From contig CAZNDM010000104.1 of NCBI GenBank assembly GCA_964571845.1, positions 1-27,634 of the forward strand: 27,634 nucleotides of DNA. The letters are read 5' to 3'. Below the pieces are notes generated by a model. That model did no database searches, was not told where the DNA came from, and saw only the letters and a program-made list of their open reading frames with translations. Each line of letters opens with the position of its first letter. Positions within the stretch are counted from its first letter, which is position 1. This document shows positions 17,142 through 24,363 of this stretch, piece by piece. Both the position numbers and the translations under genes were made by a program. Source of the stretch: WFZT01 sp964571845 (GTDB lineage Bacteria; Hydrothermota; Hydrothermia; B15-G9; WFZT01).

Positions 17142-19265
17142 TTACTTTTTGGCTTTAACGGCATTTGCGAGAACCCTGTAAGGGGTTGTGATAACCCTTC
17201 CAAGGGATTTAAGAGGATTGTCTTCCTCTGCCTCAGTATAAATCCATTTGTCTGCTGGTGAATAAATGAGTTGAATTATGTCTTTCCTCGTCTGTACATC
17301 GTCTTCGGATATGTTGAATTTAAGACCGGCAACTGTCCTGTCCTGCAGTTTTACAGCCCAGGCAACCTCTGCCCTCAAGAATACCCTCTTACCCTGTTTT
17401 CCAAATATGATTATGTCGATCTCCTTGGGGAGGTCGAGAACCTTTTCAAGTATGATTTTTGCTCCACCTTCTGAGAGATCACTCACCTTACCAATGTAAC
17501 CTTTACTTCTGATCCACACCTGACAGGGGAGATCCACTTCGACGCGGTAGTATCTTCTCCTCTGTGGCCTTTCGTAAGCCACCATCGTGGATGCGAGTAC
17601 GATAAAGAAGTTGAAGAGATTCCAGAATCCATTGATGATCACTGCGTCAATTTCATCAGGGTGATTTTTCCATCTTATCGGTGTGAAGATGATGCCAATA
17701 ATTGTAAGAGCCAGGAGCACAAGAAGAGGCCTTACTGGCCTGATGTCGAAATAATACTCATCCTCCTTTGCCACCTTGGGTGTAACGACAAACCTACCTG
17801 CTCTCGGATTGATTAGTGTAACAGTTGAAATCATGAGTGAATAGTACGATCTTGCAGTTTCGTAAATTTCTGTCCAGAACGAGTGGCGAACATTCTTTGA
17901 CATAAGGGAGCCTGTCAAGACCGCTCCGATCAGATGAGGGAATGCGTAAGAGACGACCTCAACTGCTGTACCTATGAGAGGGTAAATTCCAAAAATTAAG
18001 TAACTCAGTGGTGCGAGTATGAAAACGATCCTGGCATATCCTGAGAAAAAGTGGATCATTGAGTTCAGGTATGCAAGCCTCTGGGGTATTGTAAGCCCCT
18101 TTTTGAATAGAGGGTTATCGAGTCTGAAGATCTGGATCATTCCCCTTGTCCACCTCCCCCTCTGGCTGATGTAGTATGCATATCTGTCAGTTGCAATACC
18201 TGCTGCCTGAGGGATTCCGAGGTAAACAGAATTCCAGCCCTTTGCGTGGAGTTTAATTGATGTGTGGGCATCTTCTGTAACGGTCTCCTGTGCGATCCCC
18301 CCAATTTCCTCCAGCGCCTTTCTTCTCAGAACCGCGCAGGATCCGCAGAAGTAAACCGCATTCCAAAGATCCTTTCCCGGCTGTACAAGGTGGTAAAAGT
18401 ACTGCTGCTCTTCTGGAAGTACCTTCTCCAGATAAAGGTTTCTCTCATAGACATCGGGGTTGTAAAAATGGTGTGGTGTCTGTACGAGTGCGAGCTTTGG
18501 ATCTTTGATGAAGAATCCAACGGTCATCTGCAGGAAGCTCCTTGTGGGGACATGGTCTGCGTCAAAGATGGCTATCAGGTCGCCGCTCGTCTTTTTGAGA
18601 GCATGGTTGATATTGCCAGCCTTTGCCCCCTTGTTGTCGGGTCTCGTGATGTAATATGCCCCGAGCTCTTCAGCCAACTTCTTGACCTCGGGTCTCCTGC
18701 CGTCATCAAGCACATAGACCTTCTTTTTGGGGTAGTCCATTGCCAGTGCCGCGGCGATCGTGGGTCGCAGAACCTCAAGAGGCTCATTGTATGTGGGTAT
18801 AAAAACATCTACGGTAGGCCATTTATCAATGTCATCCGGCAGGGGCACCGGTTTCCTGTTGATCGGCTCGATTATCTCAAAGTAACCGAGCACGAGAACC
18901 ATAAAGCCGTAAAGCTCAGCAAGAAGAAGGATTACACTGACTATGAAACTTGGCGTGTAGTAGGTATTTATGGTCTCCGTCGCCCTCCAGTAGAAGTATC
19001 TCAGTGAAAGAGCGAAGCTCAGGGTTAGCATGAAAATCCTCTGATGAGGGAACCACTTGTAGATGATAAGCATGAGGATCAGAATGGGTATGGAGATCAT
19101 CAACTGCTCTCGCCAGTAGAGCTTAAAAGTGATAAAGTACAGGCTTACGAGAACTGTGAGAATGTAAATTGCGATTTTAAGCCAGTTGTACTTTTTAACA
19201 TATTCACCGATGACGACATCTATTCTGCGGGCACCTTTTTGAGCTCTTCTGACAAGGGCTGTCAT
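17142..19265 (-). CDS. bcsA: Cellulose synthase catalytic subunit (BcsA) with PilZ domain
   Basis: Inner-membrane GT2 glucosyltransferase that polymerises UDP-glucose and extrudes the chain. In 707 aa: about four N-terminal membrane helices (32-128), a GT2 domain with Asp187-Asp188 (VLDDGR), Asp235-Ala-Asp237, catalytic-base motif Thr330-Glu-Asp332 and Q368-x2-R371-W372, a further helix set (407-450 and 513-563), the gating loop FVVTPK (492-497, fitting FxVTxK) and a C-terminal PilZ domain (about 568-665) with R570-x3-R574 and D596-x-S-x2-G601, the c-di-GMP-binding residues. Allosteric activation by c-di-GMP is therefore expected. AGGTGA precedes the ATG; it overlaps bcsQ by 4 bp. Another beta-glucan product cannot be excluded. 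Confidence 0.96.
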   Translation of the reverse strand: MTALVRRAQKGARRIDVVIGEYVKKYNWLKIAIYILTVLVSLYFITFKLYWREQLMISIPILILMLIIYKWFPHQRIFMLTLSFALSLRYFYWRATETINTYYTPSFIVSVILLLAELYGFMVLVLGYFEIIEPINRKPVPLPDDIDKWPTVDVFIPTYNEPLEVLRPTIAAALAMDYPKKKVYVLDDGRRPEVKKLAEELGAYYITRPDNKGAKAGNINHALKKTSGDLIAIFDADHVPTRSFLQMTVGFFIKDPKLALVQTPHHFYNPDVYERNLYLEKVLPEEQQYFYHLVQPGKDLWNAVYFCGSCAVLRRKALEEIGGIAQETVTEDAHTSIKLHAKGWNSVYLGIPQAAGIATDRYAYYISQRGRWTRGMIQIFRLDNPLFKKGLTIPQRLAYLNSMIHFFSGYARIVFILAPLSYLIFGIYPLIGTAVEVVSYAFPHLIGAVLTGSLMSKNVRHSFWTEIYETARSYYSLMISTVTLINPRAGRFVVTPKVAKEDEYYFDIRPVRPLLVLLALTIIGIIFTPIRWKNHPDEIDAVIINGFWNLFNFFIVLASTMVAYERPQRRRYYRVEVDLPCQVWIRSKGYIGKVSDLSEGGAKIILEKVLDLPKEIDIIIFGKQGKRVFLRAEVAWAVKLQDRTVAGLKFNISEDDVQTRKDIIQLIYSPADKWIYTEAEEDNPLKSLGRVITTPYRVLANAVKAKK

Positions 19266-20056
19266 CTCTTAATCACCTGCTCAAGAACAGTTTCCCTGGC
19301 TTTAATTTCCTTTGCAAGTAATCTAAATGCCCTCGCTCCTGCAGACCCGGGCTCATGGAATATCACAGGTTTACCATAGGCAAGTGCCTCGGCAATGTTG
19401 AGGTCCTTTGGTATTCTCGTTTTAAATGGAATATTTTTGTACTTTTCTTCAAGCACCCTCGCTGTCTGGACCATGAGTTCCTCTCGTCCATCATACATAT
19501 TTATAATTATCCCCAGAACTCTCAAGCTCGGTTTTAACTTCTCTTTAATGTCCCTTAAAAAAACAAATACTGCTGGCAGCGTTCTATACGCAAGGGGTTC
19601 TGACTGAACCGTGATCATCACGGCATCAGATGATACAACGGCACTGCCAGTTATGCTATTGAATGTGGGCGGGGTGTCTATAAGGATGTAGTCGTACCTG
19701 TCTTTAACTCCGGTGTATTCAAACCAGTTTTTCAATCTATCGAGGTTTTTCGACACCGAAGAAATACGCCATTCGAGGTAAGGAGTAACAGGTCCACTGG
19801 GAATCACATCTATGTTTCGGTAAGGCGTACTTCTTATAACCTCCTCCGGCTTCACATTTTTCAGGAGGATATCGAAGCTGCCACGATCAATTTTGTCTTT
19901 ATAAAGCCCTATGCCAAGATAAAGGGAATTTTGAGGGTCAACATCCACCAGGAGAACCTTGTGTCCTCTCTCGGCGAATGCTGCACCAAGATTGATGACA
20001 ACAGTTGTTTTACCCACTCCACCTTTCTTGGAAAGTATGGCGTATATTTTTCCCAT
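19262..20056 (-). CDS. bcsQ: BcsQ/ParA-family ATPase
   Basis: SIMIBI-class ATPase of the MinD/ParA family, by context BcsQ, which is needed for synthase assembly or polar placement in other bacteria. The 264 aa contain the deviant Walker A KKGGVGKTT (10-18), DVDPQNS (Walker A' region), YDYILIDTPPT (Walker B) and a C-terminal EALAYGKPVIFHEPGSAGARAFRLLAKEI segment very like Soj/ParA. GGAG lies just upstream of the ATG. It follows the charged 138-aa gene by 9 nt and overlaps bcsA by 4 bp. The sequence itself is not distinguishable from a general ParA; the operon position gives the BcsQ call. Confidence 0.85.
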   Translation of the reverse strand: MGKIYAILSKKGGVGKTTVVINLGAAFAERGHKVLLVDVDPQNSLYLGIGLYKDKIDRGSFDILLKNVKPEEVIRSTPYRNIDVIPSGPVTPYLEWRISSVSKNLDRLKNWFEYTGVKDRYDYILIDTPPTFNSITGSAVVSSDAVMITVQSEPLAYRTLPAVFVFLRDIKEKLKPSLRVLGIIINMYDGREELMVQTARVLEEKYKNIPFKTRIPKDLNIAEALAYGKPVIFHEPGSAGARAFRLLAKEIKARETVLEQVIKR

Positions 20057-20065
20057 ATCACTCCT

Positions 20066-20482
20066 TTACTCGAAGGAGAAAAAGTCCTTCGCTGTTTTCT
20101 TGCTCTTTTGTCTCTTTTCAATAACCTTCTCAACAGCCTTTCTTCCCTCCTCTTCCTCAATTAAGGAGAGGAAGAACTTCTTGGCTGTCTCCTTTCCTCC
20201 GTGTCTCACCTCTTCAACCTTTTCCTCAATCTCTTCTTTTAACTCAGGGGGTAACTCTCTGAAAACTTCTTCAAGTATCTTCTCAATTGGAGCATTTTCT
20301 TCGAGCAATGGAAACAGGATCTCTTCCTTTTTACTCTCCTCTTCCTTGGAGAAGGACCTGTACTGGAAATCTTTTATCTTGTATTCTTCGGTCAGCTCCT
20401 TGACATCCAGGTCTTCTGATATTTCGACCGGGGGTGGCTCTTCTTTCCCTGCTTTTTTTAATTTCTTTTTCTTTATAAGCAT
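20066..20482 (-). CDS. Charged helical protein of unknown function in the bcs operon
   Basis: A 138 aa, strongly charged (Lys/Glu), probably cytoplasmic protein with a basic N terminus (KKKKLKK), a short EEPPPVE stretch and a helical region (about 64-94) likely coiled coil. A short motif is repeated: TAKKFF (99-104) and TAKDFF (130-135). No family is recognised. It overlaps the BcsD-like gene by an ATGA junction, has a good ribosome-binding site (GAGGTG) and sits directly before bcsQ, so it is almost certainly made with the synthase. By position it could be an analogue of the small partner proteins (BcsH, BcsO, BcsP, BcsR) of other bcs operons; this is inference. Confidence 0.75.
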   Translation of the reverse strand: MLIKKKKLKKAGKEEPPPVEISEDLDVKELTEEYKIKDFQYRSFSKEEESKKEEILFPLLEENAPIEKILEEVFRELPPELKEEIEEKVEEVRHGGKETAKKFFLSLIEEEEGRKAVEKVIEKRQKSKKTAKDFFSFE

Positions 20483-21147
20483 CAGATCACCTCTTTTTCC
20501 TGATCAACTGTTATTCCAAGTTTATTCAGAAGTAACCTGTAATTTGGCTTTTCTCTGAGTATTCTCTCGATCTCGCGGATGTTCTTCGTGGTGCTAACGA
20601 GAAAAATGAATTTGCCTTCCCCACCCTCAAAACTGGTAATTTCAGTGGATCTTATCCCTTTCCCTATTAGAGACGAAAAAACACCTGTGAAGAAGCCTGC
20701 AAGGAGCATTGCCGTTGGCATTACCTCCTCGCTTTTTCCATAAGCAAGGGGAGAGTAAACGGGGAGGATGTAAAACTGCTTTTCCTTTCTCGCGTGAGTC
20801 AGGTCTATCTCAGCCCATCTCCTTAAAAGCAGGTAATCGTTAAGGATCTTGATAAAGAGCTCAACCTCGAGGTCATTGATGGATTCTCCGTAATTTGATG
20901 TGATGAAATTGTCCATTCTTTTGTAAAACATCTCGCCCCATTTTGTTCCGATTTCAAAGAGAATGTCGAGACCCTCTTCGTATTCGTTCAGGACAGATGT
21001 AATCGCATTCAGAAAGTCTTCTGTGATCATTATTTCAACAGGACTATTGAAGAACTGGATACGCCCGCTTTTAATGGCAACTGGTAATGGTCTTTTTTCT
21101 ACCGTCTCCTCTTCCCTTTCGCCAAGATCCCAGAAAGATTCTTTCAT
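20482..21147 (-). CDS. BcsD-like / V4R-like protein heading the bcs operon
   Basis: A 221 aa cytoplasmic protein without signal peptide. Residues about 44-130 (LFEIGTKWGEMFYKR ... LEVELFIKILNDYLLLRRW) resemble in pattern the BcsD family (conserved LxE(V/I)Gxxxxxx(F), hydrophobic ELxxxLxxxxxW), and the later LLAGFFTGVFSSLIGKGIRSTE segment resembles V4R/TRAPP-like domains, although the V4R cysteines are absent. BcsD forms a cylinder aligning glucan chains in acetic acid bacteria. Its position as first gene of the operon, with a promoter and CTCTCC-complement ribosome-binding site immediately upstream, supports a cellulose role. The family call rests on remembered patterns, not an alignment. Confidence 0.6.
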   Translation of the reverse strand: MKESFWDLGEREEETVEKRPLPVAIKSGRIQFFNSPVEIMITEDFLNAITSVLNEYEEGLDILFEIGTKWGEMFYKRMDNFITSNYGESINDLEVELFIKILNDYLLLRRWAEIDLTHARKEKQFYILPVYSPLAYGKSEEVMPTAMLLAGFFTGVFSSLIGKGIRSTEITSFEGGEGKFIFLVSTTKNIREIERILREKPNYRLLLNKLGITVDQEKEVI

Positions 21148-21168
21148 GATTACTCTCCTTTTCCTTTA

Positions 21169-21197
21169 ATTTAAATTGAAATTGCAATATAAGTCAA
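21169..21197 (-). promoter_or_regulatory. Promoter of the bcs operon
   Basis: Minus strand: TTGACT (21192-21197), 17 nt, TTAAAT (21169-21174), expected start near 21162, leader of about 15 nt containing GGAGAG (21153-21158) before the ATG at 21147. It lies in the 54-bp gap upstream of the BcsD-like gene. No operator palindrome or riboswitch is seen. Confidence 0.6.
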
Positions 21198-21201
21198 GCT
21201 T

Positions 21202-21651
21202 TTATTCGATAAATCCCCTATATTTGAAAAAGATGCGAGCCCTCATTTCCCGTAAAAGCCATTTACCATGAGCCACATCAAATGCTGTAAAAAACAGGTT
21301 TCCAATGAACCCGCCCAGCATCGTCGAGATACCAACTGTTAGCCTTTTCCTGCCTTTATCCACATCTAAATCTGGATTAGAGAGCTCCGAATAAAGTGTG
21401 GCTATCCCGTAGATCATAATTGCTGTAGAGACCAGACGGAATGCCGCAATTCCAAGAGCTGTTCCTTTCCTGTCAAGCATGAAATGGGTATAACCGGGAA
21501 TAAAAGACGAAAAAATGTAATCCTCGTAGCCGATCTCCCAGGTAAGTATTTTGTACTCATTGTAAGTCATCTCTTTTGGCACTATGGGAAGTGTGAAATG
21601 CTTCCCATAAATATCCCCGCTTATGAGACTTATGATCAGGAAAATCGCCAT
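21202..21651 (-). CDS. Small membrane protein, unknown function
   Basis: A 149 aa protein with an N-terminal hydrophobic signal or helix (about 1-12), a segment SSFIPGYTHFMLDRKG (about 48-63) followed by a hydrophobic helix (about 66-86), and a second helix (about 103-122) ending with AFDVAHGKW. The IPG-x-HF--D--KG pattern recalls small DUF5683-like membrane proteins with a pG-GQ-Y---kG motif, but the match is loose. No ribosome-binding site precedes the ATG; instead a good promoter lies right upstream. It is upstream of and in the same direction as the bcs operon, but its relation to cellulose synthesis is unproven. Confidence 0.68.
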   Translation of the reverse strand: MAIFLIISLISGDIYGKHFTLPIVPKEMTYNEYKILTWEIGYEDYIFSSFIPGYTHFMLDRKGTALGIAAFRLVSTAIMIYGIATLYSELSNPDLDVDKGRKRLTVGISTMLGGFIGNLFFTAFDVAHGKWLLREMRARIFFKYRGFIE

Positions 21652-21662
21652 AATTGCCCAAA

Positions 21663-21691
21663 ATTCTATTAATTTGCAGTTGTAAAGTCAA
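21663..21691 (-). promoter_or_regulatory. Promoter of the 149-aa membrane protein, near-leaderless
   Basis: Minus strand: TTGACT (21686-21691), 17 nt, TAGAAT (21663-21668). The ATG at 21651 is only 11 nt beyond the -10, so the predicted leader is about 5 nt and there is no ribosome-binding site. Both boxes are close to consensus (5 of 6 each). Confidence 0.7.
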
Positions 21692-21725
21692 GTAACTGCC
21701 CGAAAGTATTCGAAAAAAACCTTCC

Positions 21726-21838
21726 CCTCCAACACAAGACGGGTGTTTTGTGGTGGAGGATTAAGAAGAGAAAGGGCAGAGTTGACGGGAGGAGCAGTGG
21801 GTGGTCTCTCTGATCTCCCCTTTGCAGAGACACCTCAC
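21726..21838 (+). repeat. Two-hairpin palindromic repeat, copy C (degenerate)
   Basis: Hairpin 1 (21726-21759: CCTCCA-CACAA-GAC arm against GTTTTGTG-TGGAGG) is followed by a linker starting GGATTAAGAAGAGAAAGGGCAGA that is clearly related to the linker of copies A and B, and by hairpin 2 (21797-21838: GTGGGTGGTCTCT against AGAGACACCTCAC, one bulge). The distal hairpin runs into the 3' end of tgt and includes its stop codon (21835-21837). Divergence from copies A and B suggests an older insertion. Confidence 0.65.
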
Positions 21839-22953
21839 CTGCTACTGTACGAATTTAAAAAATCCTGAGACCATTCTGCAAAATAACCACCCTTTATAGC
21901 TTCTCTGATCTTTTTCATCAGTGATATATAAAAATAAATATTGTGGTAAGTTGAGAGCACTGCGGCGAGCACTTCTCCTGTATTGAAAAGGTGTCTTATG
22001 TATGACCTTGTAAAATTTCGGCACACATAACAGTCACATTCGGGATCAGGAGGTGAAAAATCCCTGCTGTATTTTGCGTTTTTTATAACCAGTTTCCCTG
22101 AGGATGTGAACATGGAGCCTGTTCTCCCGTTTCTCGTTGGCAGCACACAGTCAAACATATCGACTCCGTAAAGTACACCAGTAACGATGTCTTCAGGATA
22201 ACCGACACCCATGACATAACGAGGTTTTTCCCTGGGAAGAAGGGGAGTTATTTCTTCAAGAACTTTGTCTCTTTCAACCTTTGGTTCACCAAGAGCGAGA
22301 CCGCCAAGAGCGTAGCCGTCAAAGTCAAGCTTCATGAGTTCAAATGCAGCCTCCTTCCGCAGGTCAATGTAAACACCACCCTGAACAATACCGAAGAGGG
22401 CTTGATCAGATCCTATCTTCTCCTTGTGCTCTTTTGCCCTCTTCGCCCATTTGAGAGTTAACTGAAGGTCTTTTTTTGCCTGATTCCTCGTAACAGGGTA
22501 GGGAGAAGGATGGTCAAATATCATGATGATATCCGCACCTATGTCCCTCTCGATTTCCATCACCTTTTCAGGCGTAAAGAAGATGGTACTTCCATCAATA
22601 TGCGATTTGAATTCAACTCCGTCTTCTGTTACTCTGCGGAGATCTGCGAGGCTGTGTACCTGAAAACCGCCTGAATCCGTAAGGATGCCTCTATCCCAGT
22701 TCATAAACCTGTGGATTCCACCTGCTTCCTTGATAAGCTTCTCTCCAGGTCTCAAGTGGAGGTGGTAGGTGTTTGAAACGATTATGTCAACGCCAATTTC
22801 TTTCAGGTCCTTTGGCATCATGGTCTTTACCGTTGCCTGAGTGGCAACGGGCATGAATGCAGGTGTCTCAAACGAGTATCTTTCTGTGGTGATCCTTCCG
22901 ACTCTTGCACCTGTTTTTGAATCTTCGTGGATTATTTCAAACTTTATTCCCAT
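21835..22953 (-). CDS. tgt: Queuine/preQ1 tRNA-guanine transglycosylase (Tgt)
   Basis: Exchanges the wobble guanine of GUN-anticodon tRNAs for preQ1 in queuosine synthesis. The 372 aa TIM-barrel protein has LTDSGGFQV with the base catalyst Asp93, QGG (191-193), ALGGLALGE (215-223), GVDMFDCVLPTRNGR with the nucleophile Asp265, and the zinc site Cys306-x-Cys308-x2-Cys311 plus His337. The usual D-E/C-x-PYP signature is DHPSPYP (147-153) here. GGAGGAAG supports the start. It is the last gene of the minus-strand operon and overlaps the cold-shock-like gene by 17 bp; its final codons and stop lie in a repeat element. Confidence 0.96.
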   Translation of the reverse strand: MGIKFEIIHEDSKTGARVGRITTERYSFETPAFMPVATQATVKTMMPKDLKEIGVDIIVSNTYHLHLRPGEKLIKEAGGIHRFMNWDRGILTDSGGFQVHSLADLRRVTEDGVEFKSHIDGSTIFFTPEKVMEIERDIGADIIMIFDHPSPYPVTRNQAKKDLQLTLKWAKRAKEHKEKIGSDQALFGIVQGGVYIDLRKEAAFELMKLDFDGYALGGLALGEPKVERDKVLEEITPLLPREKPRYVMGVGYPEDIVTGVLYGVDMFDCVLPTRNGRTGSMFTSSGKLVIKNAKYSRDFSPPDPECDCYVCRNFTRSYIRHLFNTGEVLAAVLSTYHNIYFYISLMKKIREAIKGGYFAEWSQDFLNSYSSR

Positions 22954-23152
22954 CTTCTTCCTCCGGAATCACCGTGACTCTGTCCCTGTCGAGCTCCACA
23001 ATCACGATCTGTCCTTCGTAAAGAATCTTAAACCCCTCCATTTTTATGTTTTTGTAGTCGATTGAGAGTCTTTTCCCCGAATCCAGGAGCTTTAAAATCC
23101 CCCTCCCACGGTTATCGTCAAAAAACAGAACCTTAGCCTTTTTTCTGACCAT
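22937..23152 (-). CDS. Divergent cold-shock-domain-like small protein
   Basis: A 71 aa protein whose layout follows the cold-shock OB fold: KAKVLFFDDNRGRGILKLL corresponds to the first strands with RNP1 (RGRGIL where FGFI is usual), LSIDYKNI to the RNP2 region and GFKILYEGQIVIVEL to the conserved GF--L-EGQ-V-FE segment. The aromatic RNA-contact residues are mostly replaced, so nucleic-acid binding is uncertain. The start has a GGGGA site and overlaps the parvulin gene by 20 bp; the 3' end overlaps tgt by 17 bp. Confidence 0.7.
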   Translation of the reverse strand: MVRKKAKVLFFDDNRGRGILKLLDSGKRLSIDYKNIKMEGFKILYEGQIVIVELDRDRVTVIPEEEDGNKV

Positions 23153-24359
23153 TCATCCCCGTCGTATCTATTAAAATTTCCACTTCATGTTTTTTGTAAA
23201 GCTCTTTTTTGAATTTTTCCCAGAGTTCGCGCTCTTTCTGCCTCTTAATCCTGTTCATTATAAGCATCTTGACCTCATCGAGAGTTTTGTATCTCGGTGG
23301 CTCCATGCTCTCGACCTTGAGTATCATGTAATTTCCATCTGAAAGAGGAATAACACCGGACACCTCACCGGGTTTAAGTTTGAAAGCCCATGTTGCAAGC
23401 TCCTTTGGTCGAGCCTGTGAGGTTATCCCAGTCAAAAGTCCTCCCTTCTTTGCATCAGGGGTGATAGAATATTTCATGGCAAGGGAGTCAAAAGGTTCAC
23501 CGTTGTGGATCTTCTTTAAAATCTCTTCAGCAAGCTTTTTGTCTTTGACAACTATTCTTCTTACCTTGGCTTTGCCGGGTACCTTGAATTCCTCTTTGTG
23601 TTCCTGATAGTACTTTTTCACTTCATCTTCGCTAACCTTCACCCTTTTCTTCACTTCTTCCTCGTAGAGCGCACGCTGAAGAATCCTTGCTCTTGCATCT
23701 TCAAGCTGTTTTCTGACATTGGACTTGAGATAAAGCTTTTTTGCTTCCGCCTCTTTGACCATCAGTTTCCTCTCGATTAGAATGTTCAGGAGATCCCTTT
23801 TACCTTCAGGAGTTTCGTATCTCTTCCTTGCAAACGGGGGCAATTTTTCTATCTGTTCGTCGAACTCAAGCTTTGTAATGGGCTCACCGTCAACGATGGC
23901 AACATACTCTTTAAAATTCTTTTTGAAGCATCTTTCAACTCCATCAAGGGCGTCTTCGTAATACTTACTGTTTCTGTACCTGGTTGCGACCTTTTCATAG
24001 CTTTTTGCGGCATCTACATACTTTCCAAGTGCCTCGTAAATGACTCCGAGTCTGTAATAAACTTCGTCCATGCGTGAAAATTTGTCCGAAAACAGACTTT
24101 TGGCTTCAAGCACATAGTGTAGGGCAGAATCAGGCTGATTAAGCTTATCAAGTGAGATGTCTGCGATCTCAAGGAGGAGGTCAAATTTTTTCTTCCGCGG
24201 AATATCACTTTCATTTACTGCTTTTTTGTAAAGTTCAACTGCCTTCTGATACATCCCCTTCTTTGCCAGTTCGCGTGCCTCTTTTTCGAGATTTTTGTAA
24301 CTGGCTGCACCTGCAAGTGAAACTGCAATAAGCATAAGGAGTGCAAATCTTGCCTTCAT
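23133..24359 (-). CDS. Exported TPR-parvulin peptidyl-prolyl isomerase (SurA/PrsA-like)
   Basis: Periplasmic folding factor. The 408 aa protein has a signal peptide (about 1-19, SLAGA-AS), an N-terminal tetratricopeptide region (about 21-147, with YxxAVELYKKAV and YVDAAKSYEKVA units), a SurA/PrsA-like helical core (about 152-260, VAIVDGEPITKLEFDEQI) and a parvulin domain (about 262-352, IVVKDKKLAEEILKKIHNGEPFDSLA, GGLLTG, LKPGEVSGVI), then a basic helix. GGGAGG precedes the ATG within the end of the upstream gene. It probably helps fold outer-membrane barrels such as the PorV-like protein of the same operon. The TPR-parvulin combination is less common than plain SurA. Confidence 0.87.
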   Translation of the reverse strand: MKARFALLMLIAVSLAGAASYKNLEKEARELAKKGMYQKAVELYKKAVNESDIPRKKKFDLLLEIADISLDKLNQPDSALHYVLEAKSLFSDKFSRMDEVYYRLGVIYEALGKYVDAAKSYEKVATRYRNSKYYEDALDGVERCFKKNFKEYVAIVDGEPITKLEFDEQIEKLPPFARKRYETPEGKRDLLNILIERKLMVKEAEAKKLYLKSNVRKQLEDARARILQRALYEEEVKKRVKVSEDEVKKYYQEHKEEFKVPGKAKVRRIVVKDKKLAEEILKKIHNGEPFDSLAMKYSITPDAKKGGLLTGITSQARPKELATWAFKLKPGEVSGVIPLSDGNYMILKVESMEPPRYKTLDEVKMLIMNRIKRQKERELWEKFKKELYKKHEVEILIDTTGMNGQKKG

Positions 24360-24363
24360 GTTT

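Noticed and set aside
17126..17203. Upstream ATG for bcsB at 17203
   Set aside because: It would overlap bcsA by 62 bp and place 26 residues before an evident signal peptide; the ATG at 17125 has a strong ribosome-binding site.
18264..19007. Long (247-codon) open frame on the plus strand
   Set aside because: It is fully antisense to the GT2 core of bcsA, which has all catalytic motifs; composition is unlike neighbouring proteins.
19959..20558. 199-codon open frame on the plus strand
   Set aside because: Antisense to bcsQ and the charged gene; its Ser/Phe-rich composition is the expected mirror of Glu/Lys-rich codons.
21726..21759. Rho-independent terminator
   Set aside because: The stem is strong but no T-run follows on either strand, and its linker matches the repeat family, so it is annotated as a repeat.
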